A stretch of DNA of 64,000 nucleotides, taken from contig NZ_CP024047.1 in NCBI RefSeq assembly GCF_003430825.1, positions 1,612,001 to 1,676,000 of the forward strand. Reading direction: 5' to 3'. The translations under genes were made by a program, and so were the position numbers. The stretch is from Natrarchaeobaculum sulfurireducens (GTDB taxonomy: Archaea > Halobacteriota > Halobacteria > Halobacteriales > Natrialbaceae). Below the pieces are notes generated by a model. That model ran no database searches. It was not told where the DNA came from and saw nothing but the letters and a program-made list of their open reading frames with translations. Below, one piece after another: positions 54,827 through 64,000 of this stretch (its first letter is position 1; each line of letters starts with the position of its first letter).

Positions 54827-55981
54827 CTAAAGCCGTGGGGTTCCCCCACTGGGGGTTGAACCCACGGATACGGAGAGGTTCGCAGGTTCGTCGTCACGGT
54901 GGACGATGACCTGCGTTTCGGGCTGTGCCAGTACAGCCCCTGCCTCGGACAGCGGTTTCGAGAACTTGCCCAAGGCTCGTTTGCCGATGTTCAGCGCACC
55001 GTTCTTGTCGGCGTTGTCGTCCAGCCCACACTCGGGACACTCGAATCGTCCCTGCGTCTCACGGACGCCCTCGCAGGCACAGCGGTTGCACGTCTTCGAA
55101 GTGTCGTATTCTTCGACCAACTGTACGTCGATGCCCGCGTCGTGGGCTTTGTGCTCGATGTAGTTGAGCAGGCGGGCGAACGGCATCTTGTGGGTCTTGT
55201 CGTTGACGTACCGCCCTTTGTCGTTGTCCTTGCGAACCCCGCCGAGGTCGCCCACGACAATGATTGCGTTCCGTTCTTCGGCGTCCTCCACGATCTGGCG
55301 AGCAATCTTGTGGAGGCGGTCGTCCACCTTCCGCGCTTCCGCGTCACCGATACGCTCGACCACCTGCTGTCCCTGTCGGGGCTTCGCCTTCCCGATGGAC
55401 TTCCGCAACTGCTTGTAGTGTTCGCGGATACGGCGCACTTTCTCGCCGTAGAAGGCGGTCTTGCGGTCGGAGAGGAACGCGCAGGTAGCGACCCACCGTG
55501 CGCCCATGTCGATAGCCAGTACGTCGTCGTACTCGTCTTGGACGGTCACAGACCGCTTCACGACGAGATGGACGTACCAGTCACCGTCACGGTGTACCAG
55601 TTCGCTGTCTCGAACGTCGCCCTCACGGACGAGTTGTTCGTCTTTGTACGGGACGTGGGCGGGACACCAGATGGAGTTGCCCCGTCCACGCTCGGGGTCG
55701 TAGACGGGAACTTTCACCCACCACGACGAGAGAACGGTGTCCTCGTCGTAGGACACGTCGAACACGTCGTTGCGGAGAACGACAGGCTGTTCGGTGTCGG
55801 GGTTCGGGTCTTTCTGTCGCTGGACTTTCGACGCCTGCTGGTCGGTCGCGGAGTAGAGGTCGGCGTCTCCGCCGTGAACCTCGGTCTGGAACGCCTCGTA
55901 CTCACGGGTGAGCAGGTCGGCTTTCCTGTTGGTCAGCGAGTGGAGTTTGACCCGCACCGTGGTCGAGACGTTCCGTTGCAT
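54827..55981 (-). CDS. tnpB: TnpB RNA-guided nuclease of an IS200/IS605 element
   Basis: 384 residues. RuvC-like triad: Asp in VLAIDMGARWVA, Glu-region IIVVGDLGGVRKD, Asp in CGLDDNADKNGALNIGKRAL; zinc finger CNRCACEG...CPECG; N-terminal helical region. In IVVGDLGG the usual Glu (family consensus VxEDL/I) is Asp. TnpB uses an omega-RNA made from the element end, here the hairpin zone at 54813-54860. ATG 55981 directly follows tnpA by 2 nt. Confidence 0.9.
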   Translation of the reverse strand: MQRNVSTTVRVKLHSLTNRKADLLTREYEAFQTEVHGGDADLYSATDQQASKVQRQKDPNPDTEQPVVLRNDVFDVSYDEDTVLSSWWVKVPVYDPERGRGNSIWCPAHVPYKDEQLVREGDVRDSELVHRDGDWYVHLVVKRSVTVQDEYDDVLAIDMGARWVATCAFLSDRKTAFYGEKVRRIREHYKQLRKSIGKAKPRQGQQVVERIGDAEARKVDDRLHKIARQIVEDAEERNAIIVVGDLGGVRKDNDKGRYVNDKTHKMPFARLLNYIEHKAHDAGIDVQLVEEYDTSKTCNRCACEGVRETQGRFECPECGLDDNADKNGALNIGKRALGKFSKPLSEAGAVLAQPETQVIVHRDDEPANLSVSVGSTPSGGTPRL

Positions 55982-55983
55982 GA

Positions 55984-56373
55984 CTACTCACCTGCTTGGG
56001 CGTCGATGTACTCCTCGATGACCTCGCTGGATACGTCGCCCGCACTCGAAACGAAGTACGAGCGCGTCCACAGCGACGGCAGGCCGAAGTCGAACTCGTC
56101 CCGAAGTCGGCGCGAGGAGTAGCCCTTGACCTGTTGCATTATCTTGTTCGGGGCGAGCGTCGGGTCGCCCGTGATGAACAGGTGTACGTGGTCGGGGCGA
56201 ATCGCCAACTCCAGTATTTCGAGGTCGAGTTCGTCGGCTTTCTCCTCGATGAGTTCTTCGAGACGGTCGCGTACCTCGCCCTCAAGCACCGATTTGCGGT
56301 ACTTTGGGCACCAGATGAAGTGGTACTGGAGTTTGTGGACGTTGGTACGTTCCCTGTCGAACCCACGAGGCAT
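55984..56373 (-). CDS. tnpA: TnpA, Y1 HUH transposase of the IS200/IS605 element
   Basis: About 129 residues from ATG 56373 (MPRGFDRERTNVHKLQYHFIWCPKYRKSVL); ATG 56397 is an alternative. HUH motif RPDHVHLFITGDP, catalytic Tyr region KIMQQVKGYSSRRLRDEFDFG, C-terminus SSEVIEEYIDAQ. It cuts and joins single strands at the hairpin ends. It appears complete, so the element may still be mobile. Confidence 0.92.
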   Translation of the reverse strand: MPRGFDRERTNVHKLQYHFIWCPKYRKSVLEGEVRDRLEELIEEKADELDLEILELAIRPDHVHLFITGDPTLAPNKIMQQVKGYSSRRLRDEFDFGLPSLWTRSYFVSSAGDVSSEVIEEYIDAQAGE

Positions 56374-56510
56374 TGTCAGTATATAGAGCATCTTCACCTA
56401 AAGATGTTGCGCAAGCATCCAACCCCAGCCGTGGCTACGAGCGTGGATAGATTCCCAGTTGTCGGCTTCATCCCACCCGTAAACGGGTGGGCTTTCGCCT
56501 CGCTACCGCT

Positions 56511-59405
56511 GTAACGTTCGATGACCCCGACCTTCCAGACGCTTACGAACCGATCAATGGCGGGGGATTCGAGATCGATACCGATCTCGAGGAGGACGAA
56601 ATCGAGGTCGTCCGGTTCTCGTTTTCGGTCGACAGAAACGAGCTCGAAGACCCACACGATCTGGCACTCCAGCGCCAGGTCGACGGCACCTTCGAGCAGG
56701 TCAGGACGGTTCTCGTAAGCGAAACGCCAACTAGTTACCAGTACGTTGCCTTTACCAGCGGGTTCTCGTTGTTCCAGCTGGCCGAATTCGACGAAGGAGG
56801 CGTCGGCGGCGCAGGGAGAGAACTCGAAGGGACCATCATCCTTCCCGATCCGGTGGCTCTACCAGAAGGGTCCGTAGAGGAAACGTTCCTCCGGATCGAG
56901 GCCTCGAAGGGGATCGACACGCTTGACATCGATTCGATGGATTCGAAGGTCACCATCGACGACGAAATCACGATCGACCTAAGTGATGAGTCCGCAGACG
57001 ACCTCCCGGAGAATTTTGTGGATCTGTTCGAGATAACTAATGCCGGTTCCGAGTCCGTCACGCTCAGGACGACCGCCGGGTTGTCGAACGTCGACTTCTT
57101 CAACGTTCCAGAGGGAACGTCAGAAGACCTCGTCGAGATGGACACGTTCGACGCTCTTGAGCGATTGATCGGCCTGCACGAGGAGGTACAGGAGATCAGA
57201 TCAGCTCAAACCCAGTTGAACGCCGGCCAGCGAGTCTCCTCCGGCCTGTCGGTCGACTCGACGGCACCCGACGACCAGTTCTGGTTCCAGATGTTGCTAC
57301 CAACGCTGGTCGAGGGCTCTGGGGAGGCATTCGACCCGTCCGATCAAAACGACAGCATACCCGCTAGCTGTCCAAACGACGAGTTCCCCGTGCTGTACCC
57401 AAAGGAGTACGGCTACAACGATTCGAGATTCTGGAGTTGGGTACCGGGCATCGGCGACGGCGTTCCGGACTGGATCCCGGACGACCTCGACGACGATACG
57501 AGGGTGTTCCGTATCCCGGCGACGTTGTCGGCACACTGGCAGAGCGAATCCGCTACGAGCGGTCGCGTGACCGTCATCGTTGACGCGGAACCGGGGCCCG
57601 AAGGCGAACTGGTCGCGCTCTATGACAAAAATGGCATCATCGGTGACGAGGGCGAACTCAGAACGCTGCCGATCGCGAGCTTCTACAGCGAGGACGATTT
57701 CTCCGATGGATCCGTCGACGAGGAGTTCGACCTGGTGTTCACGTCGGAGACGGACTGTGAGCCGCCGTCGCGCTCTGTGGATTTAGTGACCATGGACCGG
57801 GTGTTCAGTGACGTTGGGGAGATCGTCCTGGACGTCGACGTCGAGGGCGAACTCGCGGAGAAAACCGGGGTAAGTGACTTTACGGCCACGCGGCAGTTTC
57901 ACACGCTGGGTGATACGACCGATGAGGTCGTCGATACCCTCCTCGGAGAGACCTTCGAAGCGTTCATCAGTGGCGTGATCAGCGCTGCCCTACCGGGGCC
58001 GGTCATGACCTATCGGGCCGCACGCGCGCTCGCTACCGGTTCGGCGACCGGCGGGAGTGCCGGCGTCGAACTCGCTGCGTTCTGGTCGGGCGCCGATTCG
58101 CTGACGCGGGATCAGTCGCTTACGCCCCAGTCCCTGGTTGCGGACGGACTTGCAACGGGCATCGTCGGGTACAGCACATCGACGGAGATCGACGTTTCGA
58201 GACCCCTCGACGCGATTGGACTGGAAACCGGTGCCTACGGGCCGAGCTTCTACGTGTCCGATGATCCGGAACCGGTCTGTATCGAATCCGACCGCCGGAC
58301 GCTCACCGTCGAAGGCCAGGTCACCGGCGGCCCCATGATCCTGATGGGACTCGATTCCGAACTGACTCCTGGGTCGAGCAACCACGGGCCGCCGGAGGAA
58401 CACGCCAAGATGGTCGAATCGATCCTCGATAGCGTTACGAACGACGGCGAGGGGATCCTCGTCCTCGGCGGGAATCCCGATAGCAACCCAAACATCGTCG
58501 ACTACTGGGAGGGCGACGTCGGAAACGATCCGCGCGTCGACGAACCGGTGACGTTCGTCAACGAAAGCGACGACATTCGTGACGTCGACTTCGAGGGGTA
58601 CGCGATGATTGGGATCGTCAGCAGCACGGGCCAGATCAGCAACGGCCTCGTCGACAGCGAGAACCAGGCGCTCATCGACCGGCAAAACGACATCGCGGAG
58701 TTCGTAAATAACGGCGGTGGACTCCTGGGTAAGACCCAGGACGGCCTCAACGACTCCTGGGACTACGTCAGCGAGATCGCGGACATCGATCCGATCGAAA
58801 CAGGCTTTTCGTCGGTAGACGTCACGGCAGCAGGGGAGGAACTCGGGTTAACACAGAGCGGTATGGATGGCTGGTGCTGCTATCACGAATCGTTCGAGGA
58901 GGACTCGATACCCGACTTCCTCGACGTCCTGATACGGAACGCACAGCGAAGCGATCGGCCGCCCGCCGCCGTCGGCGGCGATCGGGTCGTCATCCAGACC
59001 GCGGTCAAGCTCGAGATCACGACCCCATCGGTCGTCGAACCCGCATCGTTCACCGACCTCGAATTCTCGCTCGCAAATAGGTCGGACGAACCCGGCGGGG
59101 ACGTCCGACTCGAAATCGAGATCACGAGCGAGGATGGCGTCTCCGAAACCGACGTCGAGTTCGCGAGCGGAGACGACCTCGAGGAGGACGACGGCACGCT
59201 GGTCGGCGAACTCACGGACGAACCGATCGAGTTCCCGCCGGACCTCGATTTCGACCTCACTCGGGAACTGGCATTCAACGAAACCGGGTCCTTTGATCTC
59301 GTGGTCACCGTCGTGGACGACGAATCTGACGAGGCGGTCGTCGCGCTCCCGTTCGGGATCAAGAGCGTCGACACCGGTGAGGATCTGGAAATCTGCGAGG
59401 GATAA
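56511..59405 (+). pseudogene. Large surface-type protein lacking its 5' end (split by IS200/IS605)
   Basis: About 965 codons from VTFDDPDLPDAYEPINGGGF. The first ~95 residues resemble the PGF-pre-PGF region of haloarchaeal surface proteins (VVRFSFSVDRNELEDPHDLA ... SYQYVAFTSGFSLFQL). Residues ~630-800 look like a ThuA/amidotransferase-type Rossmann domain (GILVLGGNPDSNPNIVDYWE; GYAMIGIVSSTGQISNGLVD). The end has beta-sandwich repeats (LEITTPSVVEPASFTDLEFS). No C-terminal anchor or PGF-CTERM. A GTG at 56487 inside the IS could start it artificially. Confidence 0.65.
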
Positions 59406-59525
59406 CTCACGAACCCGCTCCGCCCGGCGTGGGTCGGCCTGACCGGAAGTGGCTACCGGGGCGCGGGTTCAGTTCCAGCGTCTGGAACCGGGTACGTGCC
59501 GTTGTGGGAGTCGATCTGGTTCCGT

Positions 59526-60305
59526 CTAGAACTCACAGTGATCGTTCTCGACACACTGCTCTACCCATGTGGGTGTCTCGATGTCGTCGACACTGGGGCC
59601 AGGGTCGTACTCGTATTGTACGTTTACCGTCGTCGTATTGCCTGGCCGGAGCAGATACTCCCCGTACGATGAAGCCCCAGTCAACTGATACCGTAGCGAC
59701 GCTTCCCGAAGGACGCCGGTTTCCCGGTCGACGCTGAGTTTACCCGACTTGGGACTGACGTGCCTCGTCCCCGTATTAAATGTGGTCCACGTCGATGACG
59801 GCTCGTAGACCGTCCGGTTGTCCTGCTCTTCGACGTGCTCGTATTCGGGATTGTCGAGGTGGCCACCGGTCTGTACGCGTACGAACTGCATTTCCGAGGG
59901 GTCGACGGTTCCGTTCTCTTCGGTGATCCGGACGAACCTGTCCTCGTGCTCTCCGAAGTATACCTCCTCGGCGTCGGTGGGCTCAGTCGACGCCATCCAT
60001 TCCTCGTCGTCGACGTGACCCTCGTATTTCGTATAGACTGTTCCGTCGTCGTAGAATTGTTCGACGGTTCCGTTCTCGTATTCGAACGTGAAGTGTGCCT
60101 CGTCGTCGAGAACCGTGGCTTCGTGCACGACCAGTAGCCTCTCGTTCTCTGCCGATATCTCTCCGGAGGAGACGTACGAATCGGACTGGCCGAATTCGAA
60201 CGGCCCGCTCGTCGAATCAACGCTCAGGGGAAGCACGAAGGTGGTCGCGACCCCAACGAACACCAGCAGGATTGCAACGATCCCGATCAAAACCCAACGG
60301 TTCAT
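59526..60305 (-). CDS. Membrane-anchored extracellular protein of unknown function
   Basis: 259 residues. N-terminal anchor MNRWVLIGIVAILLVFVGVATTFVLPL (~4-27), then an acidic beta-rich domain (HFTFEYENGTVEQFYDDGTV; LRYQLTGASSYGEYLLRPG) outside the cell. Two cysteines near the end (CVENDHCEF). Leaderless, with gaatattaatattc at 60327-60340 as TATA region. No family recognised. Confidence 0.7.
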   Translation of the reverse strand: MNRWVLIGIVAILLVFVGVATTFVLPLSVDSTSGPFEFGQSDSYVSSGEISAENERLLVVHEATVLDDEAHFTFEYENGTVEQFYDDGTVYTKYEGHVDDEEWMASTEPTDAEEVYFGEHEDRFVRITEENGTVDPSEMQFVRVQTGGHLDNPEYEHVEEQDNRTVYEPSSTWTTFNTGTRHVSPKSGKLSVDRETGVLREASLRYQLTGASSYGEYLLRPGNTTTVNVQYEYDPGPSVDDIETPTWVEQCVENDHCEF

Positions 60306-60695
60306 ACTTACGCATCTATTAGATTAGAATATTAATATTCCCATGTCGTGCATTGGCGAGAAAAATACCCCAGACCTTCGCAGCCGTCATTCCCGTTGAA
60401 GCCCTCGAAAAGAGGGTTCGGCTGCATCTCGATAGACGTCTCCGGGTTCTGGGCCATCCAGATAGATCATTAAACAGTGGGTATGTAAACCTCTGGTGTA
60501 ATGCTTTCCCCGGGCATTTTTCCAAAACCCACAAACGGAGTGAGACGATGGTATAACACGTCCGAGCGCTCCAGACCTCTCGGTGTTCGAACCGTATCGA
60601 AACCCGTTGGGCCTCGAGACCGACCACCGCTGTGTCCTGCTGGACGAATAGCCAACTGCCAAATCACCTAAGCGAGTGGTTCGACTGGTACGAGT
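60306..60695. other. Non-coding region with candidate right attachment site
   Basis: No credible gene in ~390 bases. TCCCCGGGCA at 60507-60516 repeats the end of the tRNA-Met gene. Around 60395-60435 aagccctcgaaaagagggttcggct can fold into a short stem (CCCTC/GAGGG). An alternating AT box at 60327-60340 is the promoter of the minus-strand gene. Confidence 0.45.
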
Positions 60696-61001
60696 ATGGA
60701 TCGGACTGCGCCCGAGCCGCTCGAGCTGGAAGACGTAGACAGGACCGTCCGATCGGCGAGCTGGTACGATATCGCAATCGGCCTCATGGGGTTGCTGACC
60801 GGTTCGACGTTCCTGGCCACGGCATGGTTCGTGAACGGATTGACTACCGAGGTGGGTGCCGAGGCGACCGTTCCATGGCTGTTATTCTGGCTCTCTTCGG
60901 TGTTGATCGGGGCCGCCGGAGTAGTCGGGTTGGTGCTCGGACTGGTTTTTCTCTGGGGAACGGTCCTCAGCACCGTCAAATCTCTCCTCGGGAGGGGCTG
61001 A
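60696..61001 (+). CDS. Small membrane protein, two helices
   Basis: 101 residues from ATG 60696 (MDRTAPEPLELEDVDRTVRS). Helices at ~24-48 and ~62-90 (LLFWLSSVLIGAAGVVGLVLGLVFLW). Cytosolic acidic head. Not recognised. Confidence 0.65.
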   Translation: MDRTAPEPLELEDVDRTVRSASWYDIAIGLMGLLTGSTFLATAWFVNGLTTEVGAEATVPWLLFWLSSVLIGAAGVVGLVLGLVFLWGTVLSTVKSLLGRG

Positions 61002-61313
61002 CGACGAGCCAGTTCGTGGGCTTCGGTACGGAACGGGGTCGGCGTCCGCCTCTCGAGCGGAGACGCAGATGGGACTCGGGACCGAAACGGGACAGCGACG
61101 ACCCCCACTGCGCTCGACGCGACAGTCATGGACTTCGGTTGTGCCCGTCAATACCGACGAAAATGGATGACTGAATGGAAACCCCGGATCCAACTTCAGC
61201 GATGGATCGGCGGCGACGGGCCTCTCGTCATCGACCGAAGCGTTGTCAGTCACGGCCCGATCGTGATCCGCCCGGTGGGCTCGAGCAGAGTCGTCGACCG
61301 TGAGGCCGAGCTT
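61002..61313. other. Intergenic region, nothing recognised
   Basis: About 310 bases between convergent genes. No ORF with haloarchaeal codon bias, no tRNA, and no clear terminator stem apart from a short GC-rich stretch at 61045-61075. Confidence 0.5.
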
Positions 61314-61769
61314 TTACTCTTCGCGTGCGTCGACGATCAGCACCGGCACGGTGACGTTTCGGATCGTTCGTTCGGCGACGCTGCCGAGCAACGCTCGACG
61401 GACGCCACTGCGGCCGGCCGATCCCATCACGACGGCGTCGATTTCTTCCGACTCGACGTAGTCGCGGATTCTGCGATGTGGCCGACCAGCCTGAATCGAC
61501 TCGACGACCTCGAGGTCGTCGCCAGCCCGGTCGGTGACCGCCTGGATCGCCGCAGTGGCCCGCTGTTGTAGTTCAGTCATCTCGTCGAACTGACCCTCTT
61601 TGATGCGCTGGACCTGTTCGGTGCCGAGACTGAGATCGACGGCGTCGAGATCGACGACGTAGAGCGCGTGAAGCGTCGCGTCGTGTCTGGTGGCCAGGTC
61701 AATCGCGTGGTCGATCGCGTTCTGTGCGACATCGCTTCCGTCCGTGGGAATGAGGATGTGGTTGTACAT
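61314..61769 (-). CDS. Universal stress protein (UspA family)
   Basis: 151 residues: MYNHILIPTDGSDVAQNAIDHAI, YVVDLDAVDL and the ATP-binding signature VVMGSAGRSGVRRALLGSVAERTIRNVTVPVLIV. Nucleotide-binding type. Its start is 2 nt after the symporter stop, so it is part of the same transcript; haloarchaeal transporter operons often end in a Usp that may modulate the carrier. Confidence 0.94.
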   Translation of the reverse strand: MYNHILIPTDGSDVAQNAIDHAIDLATRHDATLHALYVVDLDAVDLSLGTEQVQRIKEGQFDEMTELQQRATAAIQAVTDRAGDDLEVVESIQAGRPHRRIRDYVESEEIDAVVMGSAGRSGVRRALLGSVAERTIRNVTVPVLIVDAREE

Positions 61770-61771
61770 GA

Positions 61772-63424
61772 TCAGTCGTCTTCGGGTGTTCCGCCGTCAG
61801 TTGCGACTTCTTCTGCCGACTGGAGTTTCGCCATCGGTTCGGGACTGTGACACTGTCGGACGAGTCGCTTTACGTCTTCTGGTGGCTCCTCGGTGAACTG
61901 GGAGACGACAACGATGGTCAACACGACGGCCGGGACGCCGACGAGAGACGACGAGGTTGCAGGAACGATAGCCGCGAACGCAGGGAAGATAGCGTCACCA
62001 GAGAGCGCGCCGATGTACTGTGGGAGGATTTCGTTCAGGATCGATCCGAAGCCGAAGAACAGTCCGACGAACATACCGGCGATCGCTCCCTCGCGGGTGG
62101 CGTCTTCCCACCAGAGACCGAGGAAGAACACCGGGAACAACACGGTACCTGCCAGCGCGAAGGACATGCCGACGACCTCGGCGATGAGTGCAGGCGGGTT
62201 CAGCGCCAAGACGGTGACGACGGCACCGAGGGAGAGGATCGTCAGGCGACCGACGATCAACTGCTCGCGCGGGGTCGCATCCGACTTGTAGAGGTTAGTG
62301 TAGATGTCGTGTGCCGCAGCGGAGGATGCAGAGATGAACAGACCAGCGGTCGTGGCCAGACCGGCCGCGATCGCGCCAGCGGCGACGATACCGACGAGCC
62401 ATTCGGGAAGGCCAGCGAGGTAGGCCGTCAGGACGACGAGGGTGTCCGACTCGGTGCCGGTCATCTCGGTGTACTCGCCGACGTTTTCCTGGTAGAGCAG
62501 GGAGCCAAACGCCGCGTAGGCGGCGGTGCCGAGGAACAACAGGAGCGTAAAGAACAGCCCCCAGACGGTCGCCCAGCGAGCGTTGCGCTCGTTATCGGCC
62601 GTATAGAACCGCACGAGCACGTGTGGCAGGCCACACGTGCCGGCGATCAGGCTGACACAGAGGGCGATCCAGTGGTAGTAGCTGGCGTTGGCGAACGGCT
62701 CGGTGTACTGGCGTTCGATTTCCGCCATTGCGGTCGCCTGGTTACCGTACTCGACGAATGGCAGGGCCGTCGACCAGCCCTGGACCAAACCGGTGGCATA
62801 CAGCCCGAGCAGGAACGCCGAGATGAGGATGACGTACTGCAGCGCCATGTTCTTCGTTGCGCCCAGCATGCCCGAAAGGGCGACGTAGCCGATCGTGATT
62901 GTCATCAACAGGATCACGCCGACCTCGTAGGAGACGCCGAAGATGTACTGGGCCATCAGCCCGAGGCCGTTCCCCTGCGCGATGATGTAGACGAACGCGA
63001 TCAACAGCGTTGTCGACGCCGCGATCGCCCGTCCCAGATCGGAGTAGTATCGGTCACCGACGAAGTCGGGGGCCGTGTACTTCCCGAACCGGCGGAACTG
63101 TGCCGCGAGGAAGATGAGCAGGATGAAATAGCCTGTCGTCCAGCCGACGACGTACGCCAGCCCGAAGTAGCCGAGCAGGGCAACCGTCGACGCGACGCCG
63201 AGATAGGCGGCGACGCTCATCCAGTTGGCCGCGATCGCCATCCCGTTCTCAACGGCACCGATCGAGCGGCCAGCGACCCACATGTCGTCGACCGCCGCGA
63301 CGCGGAAGAACCAGCCGACGCCGAGGAACACGGTCAACATCGCTACCAGTGTCAGCGCCGGAAAGAGTTTGAATCCACCATCGAAGAGGTCTGACGCGAC
63401 CTCGAGAAGAACCGGCTCGATCAC
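61772..63424 (-). CDS. Sodium:solute symporter, large subunit (VC_2705-like)
   Basis: 550 residues with about 13 helices. SSF features: VDDMWVAGRSIGAVENGMAIAANWMSVAAYLG near the start, RFGKYTAPDFVGDRYYSDLGRAIA, and HVLVRFYTADNERNARWATVWG. Together with the adjacent short subunit it matches the Na+/solute symporters associated with DUF4212; acetate or another monocarboxylate is the usual guess. The C-terminal tail is acidic. Confidence 0.92.
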   Translation of the reverse strand: MIEPVLLEVASDLFDGGFKLFPALTLVAMLTVFLGVGWFFRVAAVDDMWVAGRSIGAVENGMAIAANWMSVAAYLGVASTVALLGYFGLAYVVGWTTGYFILLIFLAAQFRRFGKYTAPDFVGDRYYSDLGRAIAASTTLLIAFVYIIAQGNGLGLMAQYIFGVSYEVGVILLMTITIGYVALSGMLGATKNMALQYVILISAFLLGLYATGLVQGWSTALPFVEYGNQATAMAEIERQYTEPFANASYYHWIALCVSLIAGTCGLPHVLVRFYTADNERNARWATVWGLFFTLLLFLGTAAYAAFGSLLYQENVGEYTEMTGTESDTLVVLTAYLAGLPEWLVGIVAAGAIAAGLATTAGLFISASSAAAHDIYTNLYKSDATPREQLIVGRLTILSLGAVVTVLALNPPALIAEVVGMSFALAGTVLFPVFFLGLWWEDATREGAIAGMFVGLFFGFGSILNEILPQYIGALSGDAIFPAFAAIVPATSSSLVGVPAVVLTIVVVSQFTEEPPEDVKRLVRQCHSPEPMAKLQSAEEVATDGGTPEDD

Positions 63425-63843
63425 TCGCGTTCACCACCGTCGGCAGCGACGGCCTGTCCGGAGTCGGCCGCAGTTTCGGTCTCGTGGTCGACACCGTACT
63501 TCGCGTCGAGTAAATCACGTCGCCAGGCGTAGACCGCCGAGAGGACCAGTGCGCCGATCGGCGAGCCGAGTGCGGTCAGGAAGTAGTGAAGCTGGAAGCC
63601 GAGCACGTAGGTGCCCGTCATGGCCTCCGGAGCGATTGCCGTCGCGGTCACGGGCCCGAACGTAAAGATAACCCAGACCGCAAACAGCCCCCAGATCACC
63701 TTGAGATGATCTCGCATGAACGGCGTCGCGGGCTTGAACATGTGGATTTTCTCGTCGAGATAGTCAACGGTCTCGGTTCCGCCGTCGGTCTCGAGTCGGT
63801 CGGTATCGTCCGCTCGCTCGCTCGTCGAGCGACCATCAGTCAT
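63421..63843 (-). CDS. Symporter small subunit (DUF4212)
   Basis: 140 residues from ATG 63843. Two helices (~50-70 and ~87-107) with DUF4212 sequence FMRDHLKVIWGLFAVWVIFTFG and LGFQLHYFLTALGSPIGALVLSAVYAW. ATGA overlap with the large subunit gene shows coupling. Acidic tails at both ends. ATG 63855 is an alternative start. Confidence 0.92.
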   Translation of the reverse strand: MTDGRSTSERADDTDRLETDGGTETVDYLDEKIHMFKPATPFMRDHLKVIWGLFAVWVIFTFGPVTATAIAPEAMTGTYVLGFQLHYFLTALGSPIGALVLSAVYAWRRDLLDAKYGVDHETETAADSGQAVAADGGERE

Positions 63844-64000
63844 AGTGGCGATCACTCAACTGCTCGTCGGTCGTCGCTGTAACTGCGGTACAACCACTCG
63901 TCAACCGTGTGAAGGGCACACGAGACGATTGTGACGTAACTTGTCTCACAAAAAACACGTCGGCTGTGTCGTTACCACGGGCGTTTCGCATACGAGTAAC

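Larger units (their letters stand above)
54813..56510 (-). mobile_element. IS200/IS605-family element (about 1.7 kb) with tnpA and tnpB
   Basis: The right end (left on this map) carries hairpin CCCACGGCTAAAGCCGTGGG (54820-54839) and GGAGGATGT at the tip; the other end carries CCCACCCGTAAACGGGTGGG (56472-56491). On the minus strand the element follows TTAC, a target type of this family. It lacks inverted repeats, as expected. Boundaries are set by frame restoration and may be off by a few bases. Confidence 0.8.

Overview
The window is chromosomal DNA of a halophilic archaeon (class Halobacteria). I infer this from the very acidic, Asp/Glu-rich proteins, the GC-rich third codon positions, TATA-like boxes placed 25-30 nt before many start codons (leaderless transcripts), an intron-bearing elongator tRNA-Met, a GG-ended ubiquitin-like modifier, a halobacterial-type transducer and a bacterio-opsin-activator-type regulator. 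The genus cannot be fixed from the sequence; a natrialbal relative is plausible.

Layout. 1-8 kb: etfA-etfB (electron transfer flavoprotein), a bactofilin-like protein, an HNH-like zinc protein, a large taxis transducer, a DUF192 protein and an HGPRTase-like enzyme. 8-15.1 kb: a LeuA-family synthase, an orphan ferredoxin-type oxidoreductase subunit, tRNA-Ser and PEP carboxylase. 15.5-19.9 kb: MaoC hydratase, a membrane protein, a ThiN-type thiamine regulator and a K+ channel/RCK protein. 20-22 kb: a death-on-curing toxin broken by an in-frame amber codon, placed beside the GTPase ychF and flanked by an imperfect direct repeat. 22-31 kb: ferredoxin, GNAT enzymes, membrane proteins, a Bat-like regulator, and methylmalonyl-CoA epimerase and mutase. 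31-37.7 kb: aldehyde ferredoxin oxidoreductase, an MFS carrier, a SAMP/MoaD protein, a short AMP-binding-like protein, dnaJ and small zinc proteins. 38-42.3 kb: tRNA-Val and the overlapping trpDFEG operon. 43-48.8 kb: class II (B12) ribonucleotide reductase and small haloarchaeal proteins. 61-63.9 kb: a universal stress protein and a two-subunit Na+/solute symporter.

The accessory part is about 49.04-60.51 kb, just downstream of the intron-containing tRNA-Met. The last 10 bases of that tRNA recur at 60507-60516, so this may be an old integrated element. It holds a doubly truncated hsdR relic joined head-on to small plus-strand genes, a Tat-secreted beta-helix protein frameshifted at a (CG)6 tract and then cut by an IS5-type element, a clearly AT-richer insert coding for a Tat-exported precursor with a cysteine-rich C-terminus (halocin C8-like architecture) and a small membrane protein, an IS200/IS605 element with tnpA and tnpB, and a long surface-type protein gene that this IS appears to split in frame.

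Themes: two cobalamin-dependent enzymes (methylmalonyl-CoA mutase and NrdJ); ferredoxin/flavoprotein electron transfer (Etf, AOR, two ferredoxin-type proteins); and an accessory island with a candidate antimicrobial protein, a possibly phase-variable surface protein and several decayed mobile or defence genes.
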